Assembly: GCA_027532825.1 (NCBI GenBank)
Contig: JAPZTL010000017.1
Span: 73,603-137,602 of the forward strand
Source of the DNA: Silanimonas sp021297925
GTDB taxonomy: Bacteria; Pseudomonadota; Gammaproteobacteria; Xanthomonadales; Xanthomonadaceae
DNA length: 64,000 nucleotides
Direction of reading: 5' to 3'
This document shows, piece after piece, positions 51,675-59,768 of this stretch (positions are counted from its first letter, which is position 1; each line of letters opens with the position of its first letter). A program made the translations under genes and the position numbers. The notes under the pieces were generated by a model. The model saw only the letters and a list, made by a program, of their open reading frames with translations. It searched no databases and was not told the DNA's origin.

Positions 51675-52297
51675 AGATCCGCGTCGCCCGCGCGATGGAC
51701 GGTGACGCCTCGGCGCGGTCGCGCGCCTCGCCGCTGGTCTACCGCGATGCGCAGCTCAACAAGGACGTCATCAAGATCCTGCCCGCGGAGTTCTTCGTGA
51801 CCGACCAGCCGGTCGGCCTGATGACCGTGCTGGGCTCCTGCGTCGCCGCCTGCCTGCGCGATCCGTTGGCGGGCATCGGCGGCATCAACCACTTCATGCT
51901 CCCCGACGGCGACACCAGCGACGGCACGCCGGCCCGCTACGGACTCCACGCGATGGAGCTCCTGATCAACGAGCTCATCAAGGCCGGCGCGAGGCGCGAG
52001 CGCTTCGAGGCCAAGGTGTTCGGCGGGGGCAACGTCCTCAAGGGGTTCACCACCACACCCGTCGGCACCCGCAACGCCCAGTTCGTCTCCGAGTTCCTCC
52101 GCGACGAGAAGATCACCGTTCTCGCCAAGGACCTCGGGGGCATCCATCCCCGGAAGATCTGCTACTTCCCGACCACCGGCAAAGCCATGGTCAAGCTGCT
52201 GCCGCATGCCCATGACGATGCGGTGGCCGCAGAGGAAGTGGCCTACAAGGAGCGGTTGCGGCAAGCGCCGATCGCCGGCTCCGTGGAGCTGTTCTGA
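51671..52297 (+). CDS. cheD: Chemoreceptor glutamine deamidase CheD
   Basis: CheD converts specific receptor glutamines to glutamates. The 208-residue product has the catalytic Cys and His in LMTVLGSCVAACLRDP and GIGGINHFMLP, and the conserved FGGGNVLKGF and VLAKDLGGIHPRKICYF. ATG 51671 overlaps the cheR stop by 4 bp; longer frames reach into cheR and are spurious. The C-terminus ends GSVELF, close to the GEIELF end of the receptor-like protein at 53465. The stop shares its last base with the cheB start. Confidence 0.95.
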   Translation: MKIRVARAMDGDASARSRASPLVYRDAQLNKDVIKILPAEFFVTDQPVGLMTVLGSCVAACLRDPLAGIGGINHFMLPDGDTSDGTPARYGLHAMELLINELIKAGARRERFEAKVFGGGNVLKGFTTTPVGTRNAQFVSEFLRDEKITVLAKDLGGIHPRKICYFPTTGKAMVKLLPHAHDDAVAAEEVAYKERLRQAPIAGSVELF

Positions 52298-53346
52298 TGC
52301 CCATCAAGGTCCTGATCATCGACGACTCCGCCCTCGTGCGGCAGCTGCTCACCGAAATCCTCGCGAAGGACCCCGAGATCGAGGTCGTCGGCGCGGCGCC
52401 TGATCCACTGATCGCCCGCGAAAAGATCAAGCAGCTCAAGCCGGACGTCCTGACGCTCGACGTCGAGATGCCGCGCATGGACGGCCTGCAGTTCCTCGCC
52501 AACCTGATGCGGCTCTACCCGATGCCGGTGGTGATGGTGTCCAGCCTCACCGAGGCCGGTGCCGACGTCACGCTGAAGGCCCTGGAGCTCGGTGCGATCG
52601 ACTTCGTCACCAAGCCCAAGCTCGACGTCGCCAAGGGGCTGACGGCCTACGGCCCGGTCCTCTGCGAAAAGGTGAAGATGGCGGCCAAGGCGAGAATCAT
52701 CGCCATGCCCGCGCGGCCGGTCGACAAGCCCGCGGCGGCCGCCGAGCCCGCCACCGCGATGGCCTTCCGCACCACCGACAAACTGATCGCGATCGGTGCC
52801 TCCGCCGGCGGCACCGAGGCGTTGCGCGTGGTGCTGGAGATGATGCCGGCCGACGCCCCCGCCACGGTCATCACCCAGCACATCCCGGCCGAGTTCAGCC
52901 GGCCCTTCGCCGAGCGCCTCAACCGGCATTCGGCGATGGTGGTGATGCAGGCCGAGGACGGCGCGCCCATCCTCGCCGGCCATGCCTACGTCGCGCCGGG
53001 CGGCAAGCACCTCGAGGTCGTCCGCGATGGCGCCCGCTGGCGCTGCCGGGTGATCGACACCGAGCCGGTGAACCGCCACAAGCCGTCGGTGGGCGTGATG
53101 TTCAACTCCGTGCTGAAGGCCGCGGGCACCAACTGCGTCGCCGCCTTGCTCACCGGCATGGGCGACGACGGCAGCCGCGAACTGCTCGCGCTGCGCCAAG
53201 CGGGCATCCGCACCCTGGTGCAGGACGAGGCCACCAGCGTGGTCTGGGGCATGCCGGGCACCGCGTACCGGCTCGGCGCCGCCGACGAGGTCCTGCCATT
53301 GCCGCAGGTGGCCGGGCGGCTGCTGGAACTGGCGCGCACCGCCTGA
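52297..53346 (+). CDS. cheB: Chemotaxis methylesterase CheB
   Basis: CheB removes receptor methyl groups when phosphorylated. The 349-residue product has a receiver domain (LIIDDSALVRQLL, Asp55 in LTLDVEMPRMDG) and a methylesterase domain with the catalytic triad: Ser169 (AIGASAGGTEAL), His195 (ITQHIPAEFS) and Asp in LTGMGDDGSREL. Together with cheR and cheD it provides the full adaptation set. Followed immediately by a sigma-54 promoter. Confidence 0.97.
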   Translation: MPIKVLIIDDSALVRQLLTEILAKDPEIEVVGAAPDPLIAREKIKQLKPDVLTLDVEMPRMDGLQFLANLMRLYPMPVVMVSSLTEAGADVTLKALELGAIDFVTKPKLDVAKGLTAYGPVLCEKVKMAAKARIIAMPARPVDKPAAAAEPATAMAFRTTDKLIAIGASAGGTEALRVVLEMMPADAPATVITQHIPAEFSRPFAERLNRHSAMVVMQAEDGAPILAGHAYVAPGGKHLEVVRDGARWRCRVIDTEPVNRHKPSVGVMFNSVLKAAGTNCVAALLTGMGDDGSRELLALRQAGIRTLVQDEATSVVWGMPGTAYRLGAADEVLPLPQVAGRLLELARTA

Positions 53347-53362
53347 CGGCACGCGGCTTGCA
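53347..53362 (+). promoter_or_regulatory. Sigma-54 promoter core upstream of the receptor-like gene
   Basis: CGGCACGCGGCTTGCA: GG (53348-53349) and GC (53360-53361) 12 bp apart, one base different from the fliE and fliP cores. It begins right at the cheB stop and lies about 100 bp before the receptor-like ATG, which leaves a longer leader than at the other sigma-54 sites. Confidence 0.75.
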
Positions 53363-53464
53363 CGGGTCCCTCGCGGGGCCCGTCGATTTGTCGACGACGC
53401 GTCCCGCCATCAAGAACCGCCGCCCGGGGCCGTTACCGCCGGGGAGAGACCCAAGGAATCCGCC

Positions 53465-54643
53465 ATGATCCAGCGCCTCCTGACCTTCGTCGCCGCGCCG
53501 CTCGCGCTGTCCCTGATCCTGGTCGTCGCCAAGGGGCTCGGGGCCCCGGCGCCCGTGGAGTGGGCCCTGCTGCTCGTCGCCCTCGGCGCGTGGATCGCCG
53601 CGGCCTTCTGGATGGCGAGCACCGGCGGCCGTAGCAAGTCGGCCTCCCGGATGATCGCCGAGGAGCGTGCCCTGCTCTCCGAATTGCGCAGCTTCGTCTC
53701 CAACGAGATCGAGGGCACGCGCGGCGAGGTGAACCGCACGCGCGAGCTGATCCGCGAGGCCGTCGCCAAGCTCGGCATCAGCTTCGATTCGATGATGCGC
53801 CGATCGAAGGAGCAGTCTGGCGCGGTGGCGCGCATCGTCGACCGCAGCGACGGCGGCGGCGTCGACGTGCAGCGCTTCGCGCACCAGGCCGCCTCGCAGA
53901 TGAGCCAGCTCGTCGAGGCGCTGGAGGAAGTCAGCGGCCAGAGCACGGCCACGGTCGCGCAGATCGACCTGATGGCCCAGCACCTCGACGGCATCTTCGC
54001 CCTGTTGGAGGACGTCAAGTCGATCGCCGACCAGACCAACCTGCTGGCGCTCAACGCCGCGATCGAGGCCGCCCGCGCCGGCGAGGCCGGCCGCGGTTTC
54101 GCGGTGGTGGCGGACGAGGTGCGCAACCTCTCGGAGCGCAGCACGGCCTTCAACGAGCAGATCCGGAAGCTGGCCTACAACTCGAAGGAGGCCATCCACA
54201 AGGTCCGCGAGACGGTCAGCACGATGGCCAGCCGCGACTTGGACCGCTCGCGCGGTGCGAAGGAGGAGTCCGCCGCGATGCTGCGCCAGGTCGACCAGAT
54301 CCAGCGCACCCTCAGCGACGGCATGCGGGAGATCCAGGGCGCGGGCACCGCGATGGAGCAGCATGTCGGCGAGGCCGTGCGCTCGCTGCAGTTCGAGGAC
54401 ATCGCCACGCAGGCGCTGGGCTCGGCCCTGACCCACATGGAGCGGCTCGCCGCGATCAACCGCGAGGCGATGGGCTTGCAGGAGCTGCTGAACAAGGCGG
54501 GCGACGGCAACGAGCAGGAGTTGATGGCGGCCCTGCGCCGGCTGTCGTCGCGCATCAAGGAGTTCCGCGGCGAGTGGGAGCGCCCCCCGCACAAGCCGGT
54601 GACCCAGCAGAGCATGAACGAGGGCGAGATCGAGCTGTTCTGA
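53465..54643 (+). CDS. Receptor-like signalling protein without periplasmic sensor, with CheZ-like DxxxQ segment
   Basis: A 392-residue protein with two close N-terminal membrane helices (about 5-22 and 31-50), no periplasmic ligand domain and no HAMP. A coiled coil is followed by the chemoreceptor hairpin tip (IADQTNLLALNAAIEAARAG, GRGFAVVADEVRNLSERS). Downstream the helix SLQFEDIATQALGSAL carries DxxxQ (D312, Q316), spaced like the catalytic pair of CheZ (DLTGQ). The product ends GEIELF. It is probably array-bound and senses an internal or membrane state. It has its own sigma-54 promoter. Receptor similarity is clear; phosphatase activity is only a hypothesis. Confidence 0.85.
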   Translation: MIQRLLTFVAAPLALSLILVVAKGLGAPAPVEWALLLVALGAWIAAAFWMASTGGRSKSASRMIAEERALLSELRSFVSNEIEGTRGEVNRTRELIREAVAKLGISFDSMMRRSKEQSGAVARIVDRSDGGGVDVQRFAHQAASQMSQLVEALEEVSGQSTATVAQIDLMAQHLDGIFALLEDVKSIADQTNLLALNAAIEAARAGEAGRGFAVVADEVRNLSERSTAFNEQIRKLAYNSKEAIHKVRETVSTMASRDLDRSRGAKEESAAMLRQVDQIQRTLSDGMREIQGAGTAMEQHVGEAVRSLQFEDIATQALGSALTHMERLAAINREAMGLQELLNKAGDGNEQELMAALRRLSSRIKEFRGEWERPPHKPVTQQSMNEGEIELF

Positions 54644-54843
54644 AGCACGGCATCGACGCGCCACGCGCCGGCCGGATACCGCCCGTCACCCCGGCCGATC
54701 GCCCTGCGAGGAGCCTTGTCCCGCCTCGGTGTCGTCGCCCTGCTTGGCGACGCCGCGTTCACCGACCGGCTGAGCCCCAGCCGGAACCCGATCACGGCGT
54801 GGCGCATGTTCGCCGACGGCACGCTCGCGGCTCTCCGCGAGCG

Positions 54844-55587
54844 CTATGTACCTTGTCCGACCGATCCCGCGACGCTCGGCTGCGCCACGCCCTTCTCCAT
54901 GCCTAGCGCCTCGGAAACGCGGCCCAGCATGCCGAGCAGTGCGCGCCCCGAGGGCACCAGCGACTCGATGAGCTCCCCATAGTCGAGTCGCGCCTCGAGG
55001 ACGACGTCCATCGTCTCGTCGGTGTCTGCGTCGAGGTCGCAGAAGCGCAGCACGACCCCGTCGCGACGGAAGGCACAGTACTCGCCAATCTGCACGAAGG
55101 GCGATGTCGCCCAATCGTCGTCTTTCCCGTCGAAGACCACGAGGGTTTCGCCCATGCGCAGTCCTTCGATGGCGTCGAGCGTCCGTTCAAGCATGGCGGC
55201 CTCCCGCGCGAAAACCGGCACCCAGACCCGCTTGCCGTCCTCGAGATCGAGCCCGATTGCGAGACTGTAGTCCTGCACCAGGGGCCACCAGCTGGCAGCG
55301 CGGACATCAGGCGTCCGCGCGCGCAGCGCCCTGAGCTGGTCGATGTAGGCATCGAACAGTGCCTTTCCTTCCCTGCCCCGGAGCCGAGCGACATCGAACT
55401 GCACGAAGGCATCGTCGGCGATCGACCCCGCCGCGCTCGGCTCGAGCGGCCCGCCCAAGGCGGGCAGGGCAAGTCGGTGCCGGCCCTTGAACCAGCCGAA
55501 GAAGCGCGGCACCGTGGCCTGCGTCAACAGGGTCAGGCTGGCCTCCAGATGCGCCGGCGCGCGCAGTACCCGCGCCGCGGCGGTCAC
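54844..55587 (-). CDS. Unknown protein coupled to the indolepyruvate oxidoreductase gene
   Basis: A 247-residue soluble protein from GTG 55587, which overlaps the upstream oxidoreductase stop as GTGA. I do not recognise a family. The sequence has a basic N-terminal part (RFFGWFKGRHRL), a mixed middle region with WWPLVQDYSLAIGLDLEDGK and FAREAAMLERTLDAIEGLRM, and acidic patches (FDGKDDDWATSPFVQIGEYC, CDLDADTDETMD). No signal peptide or membrane helix is seen. The coupling suggests a shared role or stoichiometry with the oxidoreductase, but it may be a simple operon passenger. A longer in-frame extension to 55899 lies inside the oxidoreductase gene and is rejected. Confidence 0.68.
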   Translation of the reverse strand: MTAAARVLRAPAHLEASLTLLTQATVPRFFGWFKGRHRLALPALGGPLEPSAAGSIADDAFVQFDVARLRGREGKALFDAYIDQLRALRARTPDVRAASWWPLVQDYSLAIGLDLEDGKRVWVPVFAREAAMLERTLDAIEGLRMGETLVVFDGKDDDWATSPFVQIGEYCAFRRDGVVLRFCDLDADTDETMDVVLEARLDYGELIESLVPSGRALLGMLGRVSEALGMEKGVAQPSVAGSVGQGT

Positions 55588-58500
55588 GCTACGAGGCCAA
55601 TAGCAATGCCCGACTTGCTCCAGCGCTTCAGCAGTTCCGCGCGGAGCTTCTCCGCCTTCTCGACGTGGCGTTCCTTGACGTGGCCGAAGCCGCGGATCTG
55701 CTCCGGCACTTCGGCGATCTCGACCGCCAGCGCGTGGTTCTCCGCCGACAGCGTCGGCAGCAGCTCGCGGATCGTCTGCACGTACTCGTCGCGCAGGCGG
55801 CGTTCCATCTTCCGCTCCTCGGTGTGGCCCATCGGGTCGAGCGCCGTGCCGCGCAGGAACTTCAGGTGCTTGAGCACCTTGAAGGCGCTGAAGATCCACG
55901 GGCCGTACTCGCTCTTCACGAGGTGGCCGTCGGCATCCTTCTTCGAGAGCAGCGGCGGCGCGAGGTGGAAGCGCAGCGAGCCGCCGTCCTCGAACTGTTC
56001 CTTCAGGCGCGCCTCGAACTCGCCCGAGGTGTAGAGGCGGGCGACCTCGTACTCGTCCTTGTAGGCCATCAGCTTGAAGGCGTAGCGGGCGACGGCGTTC
56101 GACAGCGCGTCCTTGCCCGGCGTCTTCGCGCTCTCCGCCGCGCGCACATCGGCGACGAGGTCGCTGTAGCGCTTGGCGTAGGCGGCGTTCTGGTAGTCGG
56201 TGAGGAAGGCGACGCGGCGGGCGATGGTTTCGTCGAGGTTGAGCGAGATCGTCTCGTCATCGAGCGCGTCGGCGGTGCCGCTGCGCTGCGCCGGGGCGGC
56301 GTCCGCCGCTTCGACGACCTTGTCGATGTCGATGGCGGCGAGGCGGCCCCAGCCGAAGGCCTGCTTGTTCATCTCGACGGCGGCGCCGTTGAGTTCGACC
56401 GCGCGCATCAGCGATTCGAACGTCACCGGCACCAGGCCCAGCTGCCAGGCGTAGCCGAGCATGAAGAGGTTGGTGGCGATGGCATCGCCGCAGAGCGCGG
56501 TGGCGAGCTTGTTCGCCTCCACCGTGAACGGGGCACGGCCGCCGAGGCTGGTGCGCACCGTCTCGATGATCGCCTCGGCCGGGAACTGCAGGTCCGGAGA
56601 TTTCAGGAACGAGGACGGCATCGCCTCGTAGGTGTTGAGCACGACCTCGGTGCGGTCGGCGCGGATCTTCGACAGCGACCAGTAGTCGTTGACGACCACC
56701 ATGTCGCAGCCGAGCACGAGGTCGGCTTCGCCCGCGGCGATGCGCACCGCGTGCAGCTCGGCGGGGTTCTTGCCGATGCGGATGTGCGTGGTGACCGCAC
56801 CGCCCTTCTGCGCCAGGCCGGTCTGGTCGAGCACCGAGGTGCCCTTGCCTTCCAGATGCGCGGCCATGCCGAGCAGGGCACCGATGGTGACGACGCCGGT
56901 GCCGCCCACGCCGGTGAGCAGGATGTTCCACGGCTGCTCGAGGCTGGAGCGGACGTTCGGCATCGGCAGCGCGCTGAAGTCGATCTTGGCCTTCGGCTTC
57001 TTCTTGCGCAGCGGGGCGTCCACCACCGAGACGAAGCTCGGGCAGAAGCCACGCACGCAGCTGAAGTCCTTGTTGCAGCCGCTCTGGTCGATCTCGCGCT
57101 TGCGGCCGAACTCGGTTTCCTTCGGCAGCACCGAGACGCAGGCCGACTTCACCGAGCAGTCGCCGCAGCCTTCGCAGACCAGCGAGTTGATGACGACGCG
57201 CTTCGGCGGGTCGACCATCAGCTTGCGCTTGCGGCGACGGCGCTTCTCGGCCGCGCAGGTCTGGTCGTAGATCAGGATCGAGACGCCCTTCACTTCCGAC
57301 AGCCGCTTGTGCACGGCGTCCAGCTCGGCGCGATCGAAGAACTGCACGCCGTCCGGGAAGATCGACGGGTCGGACCACTTCTCGATGTCGTCGCTGACGA
57401 CGACGATCGTCTGGATGCCCTCGGCGCGCATCTGCCGGGCGATGTCCGGCACGGTGAGCGTGCCGTCCACCGGCTGGCCGCCGGTCATGGCGACCGCATC
57501 GTTGTAGAGGATCTTGTAGGTGATGTTCACCTTGGCCGACACCGCCTGGCGGATCGCCAGCGAGCCGGAGTGGAAGTAGGTGCCGTCACCGAGGTTCTGG
57601 AAGACGTGCGGCGTCTCCACGAAGGGCGCCTGTCCGCACCAGGTCGCGCCTTCGCCGCCCATCTGGGTGAAGGTGTCGGTGCGGCGGTCCATCCACGTGA
57701 CCATGTAATGGCAGCCGATGCCGCCGAGCGCGCGGTGGCCTTCGGGCACCTGCGTGCTGGTGTTGTGCGGGCAGCCCGAGCAGTAGGTCGGCACGCGCGG
57801 GAACAGCGGGCGCGGCAGGGCGAGCTCCTGCTCCTTCTCGGCGATCCACTTCAGGCGCGCGGTGATGGCTTCCGAATTGAAGAAGCGGTTCAGGCGCTTG
57901 GCGATGACGCGGGCGATGCGCGCGGGGGTGAGCTCGCTGGTGCTCGGCAGGATCCACTCGCCGGATTCATCGTACTTGCCGACGATCGACGGGCGTCGGC
58001 CGCCATCAAGACCGAAGTCGAAGTTGTAGAACAGCTCCTTCATCTGCGCTTCGATGAAGGCGTGCTTCTCCTCGACGACCACGATGTCCTCGAGGCCGCG
58101 GGCGAAGTTGCGGATGCCCTGGGGCTCCAGCGGCCAGGTCATACCGACCTTGTAGACGCGGATGCCGATGGCTTCGGCGTCCTTGTGGTCGATGCCGAGG
58201 TACTCCAGCGCCTGCAGCACGTCGAGGTAGCTCTTGCCGGTGGTGACGATGCCGAGGCGGGCCTTCGGCGAGTCGTAGATGATCTTGTCGAGCTTGTTGG
58301 CCCGTGCGAACGCGTGCGCCGCTTTCACCGCGTACTGGTGCAGGCGCATTTCCTGGTCGAGCGGCGGGTCCGGCCAGCGGATGTTGAGGCCGCCGGTAGG
58401 GAGCTCGAGGTCGGTCGGGATGACGATGTCGAGCTGGTGCGGATTGACGTTCACCGACGCCGACGATTCCACCGTCTCGGCGATCGTCTTGAAGCCCACC

Positions 58501-59129
58501 CACCGGCCCGTGTAGCGGCTCATGGCCCAGCCGAGCAGGCCCATGTCGAGGATGTCCTGCACGCCGGCCGGGTTCAGCACCGGCATCATCGCGCTGACGA
58601 ATTCGCCTTCCGAACCGTGCGGCAGCGTCGAGCTGCGGCAGGCGTGGTCGTCGGCGGCCAGCACCAGCACGCCGCCGTTCTTGTTCGTGCCGGCGGCGTT
58701 GCCGTGCTTGAAGACGTCGCCGCAGCGGTCGACGCCCGGGCCCTTGCCGTACCACATGCCGAACACACCGTCGTACTTCGCGCCCGGCCACAGGTTGGTC
58801 TGCTGGCTGCCCCAGACCATCGTCGCGCCGAGGTCTTCGTTGATGCCCGGCTGGAACTGGATACCCGAGGCGGCGAGGTGCTTGCGCGCCTTCCACAGCT
58901 CAAGGTCGAAGCCGCCCAGCGGCGAGCCGCGGTAGCCCGAGATGAAGCCGGCGGTGTTCAGCGCCGCGGCGCGGTCGCGCATCTGCTGCATCAGCGGGAG
59001 GCGTACCAGGGCCTGCACGCCGGAGAGGTAGATGCGGCCTTCGGTACGGGTGTACTTGTGGTCGAGCGTGTACTCGCCATCGACGATGGCGGAAGGGCGG
59101 TCCGTGGCAGGGGGCAGGACGGCGGACAT
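55584..59129 (-). CDS. Fused indolepyruvate:ferredoxin oxidoreductase
   Basis: A 1181-residue fused 2-oxoacid:ferredoxin oxidoreductase of the indolepyruvate type, which uses thiamine diphosphate, CoA and ferredoxin to turn aryl pyruvates from aromatic amino acid breakdown into acyl-CoA. In order: an N-terminal pyrimidine-binding region (SGVQALVRLPLMQ, GYRGSPLGGFD), the cysteine-containing PTYCSGCPHNTST, the thiamine-binding GIGCHYMVTWMDRRTD and GEGATWCGQAPF, a cysteine-rich cluster region (VCEGCGDCSVKSACVSV, CVRGFCPSF), and the gamma-type domain (LLTGVGGTGVVTIGALLG). ATG 59129 (MSAVLPPATDRPSAIVDGEY) was chosen because the longer frame upstream is low-complexity and crosses the promoter. Length matches the fused family. 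Confidence 0.93.
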   Translation of the reverse strand: MSAVLPPATDRPSAIVDGEYTLDHKYTRTEGRIYLSGVQALVRLPLMQQMRDRAAALNTAGFISGYRGSPLGGFDLELWKARKHLAASGIQFQPGINEDLGATMVWGSQQTNLWPGAKYDGVFGMWYGKGPGVDRCGDVFKHGNAAGTNKNGGVLVLAADDHACRSSTLPHGSEGEFVSAMMPVLNPAGVQDILDMGLLGWAMSRYTGRWVGFKTIAETVESSASVNVNPHQLDIVIPTDLELPTGGLNIRWPDPPLDQEMRLHQYAVKAAHAFARANKLDKIIYDSPKARLGIVTTGKSYLDVLQALEYLGIDHKDAEAIGIRVYKVGMTWPLEPQGIRNFARGLEDIVVVEEKHAFIEAQMKELFYNFDFGLDGGRRPSIVGKYDESGEWILPSTSELTPARIARVIAKRLNRFFNSEAITARLKWIAEKEQELALPRPLFPRVPTYCSGCPHNTSTQVPEGHRALGGIGCHYMVTWMDRRTDTFTQMGGEGATWCGQAPFVETPHVFQNLGDGTYFHSGSLAIRQAVSAKVNITYKILYNDAVAMTGGQPVDGTLTVPDIARQMRAEGIQTIVVVSDDIEKWSDPSIFPDGVQFFDRAELDAVHKRLSEVKGVSILIYDQTCAAEKRRRRKRKLMVDPPKRVVINSLVCEGCGDCSVKSACVSVLPKETEFGRKREIDQSGCNKDFSCVRGFCPSFVSVVDAPLRKKKPKAKIDFSALPMPNVRSSLEQPWNILLTGVGGTGVVTIGALLGMAAHLEGKGTSVLDQTGLAQKGGAVTTHIRIGKNPAELHAVRIAAGEADLVLGCDMVVVNDYWSLSKIRADRTEVVLNTYEAMPSSFLKSPDLQFPAEAIIETVRTSLGGRAPFTVEANKLATALCGDAIATNLFMLGYAWQLGLVPVTFESLMRAVELNGAAVEMNKQAFGWGRLAAIDIDKVVEAADAAPAQRSGTADALDDETISLNLDETIARRVAFLTDYQNAAYAKRYSDLVADVRAAESAKTPGKDALSNAVARYAFKLMAYKDEYEVARLYTSGEFEARLKEQFEDGGSLRFHLAPPLLSKKDADGHLVKSEYGPWIFSAFKVLKHLKFLRGTALDPMGHTEERKMERRLRDEYVQTIRELLPTLSAENHALAVEIAEVPEQIRGFGHVKERHVEKAEKLRAELLKRWSKSGIAIGLVA

Positions 59130-59492
59130 CGGCAGGGCCTCGGGGGCGTTCGAGCAAAGACTCGGAATTATAGCGCGGCGGCCCGTCGTGGCCGGGTCAG
59201 TTGTGACGGGCCGAAAGAAAGTTCCAACGGGTCGGGCCGCCAGAACGCCGCTGACAGCGATTGGAGCGGGCTCGTCTGGGGGCAATAGGCGAAAAAGCCG
59301 GAAGAAACGCCGGGCTTGACCTCCAGAGCGACGCTGACATGGCGGCCCGCGTGAGATGCGTCGGGACGGCTCCGCCATGCGCTTATCCACCGGCGACGGG
59401 CGTCAGGTCTCGTCTTGCGATAGGAGGCAGGAGGGAGCAGTCGGAGAAGCTACGCGTGATCCCGCGACAAGCGTGGGCATTCCATCAGGCGA
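59130..59492. other. Intergenic region between oxidoreductase gene and Rhs remnant
   Basis: About 360 bp. It contains a TATAAT -10-like box for the oxidoreductase on the minus strand. The rest (about 59240-59490) has no convincing gene and may be decayed sequence belonging to the Rhs remnant that follows. Confidence 0.45.
59167..59172 (-). promoter_or_regulatory. Possible -10 box of the oxidoreductase promoter
   Basis: TATAAT on the minus strand, 38 bp before the ATG at 59129, in otherwise GC-rich DNA. No good -35 box is seen at 16-18 bp spacing, so the promoter may depend on an activator. Confidence 0.4.
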
Positions 59493-59768
59493 ATGGCCCC
59501 CCGCAGCGGCAACTGGCAGGACGTGGACTGGCCGCAGAACTGGCACCCGTACGCGTGGGACAACCCGCTGCGCTTCACCGACCCGACGGGGATGTTCGAT
59601 GTCGGAAGGGCGCTGCGGACCCTGGCGTCGATCGCGATCACGATCTGGATGCCTTACCTCAACCGATCCGCGACCGCGCGCGGCGTCGTTCAGCCCTCCC
59701 GCATCCGGAACATGCAGTTGAAGGCGACGGTGATGCGTTCACCCTCGCCCTGGAACGGAAGCACGTAG
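59493..59768 (+). pseudogene. Rhs/YD-repeat core remnant
   Basis: A 91-codon open frame containing NWHPYAWDNPLRFTDPTGMF. NP-x-R-x-TDPTG is the conserved end of the Rhs core just before the variable C-terminal toxin. The usual preceding DxxTGRF-type core is absent and nothing upstream resembles YD repeats. The C-terminal part after DPTGMF is short and overlaps the convergent oxygenase gene by 79 bp. Best read as the leftover of an Rhs element. It has no clear ribosome-binding site. Confidence 0.6.

Noticed and set aside
54716..54982. 88-codon plus-strand frame after the receptor-like gene (TTG start)
   Set aside because: It overlaps the 3' end of the unknown minus-strand gene, has no recognisable similarity and a poorly spaced ribosome-binding site. 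The interval 54644-54843 otherwise shows nothing I can support.
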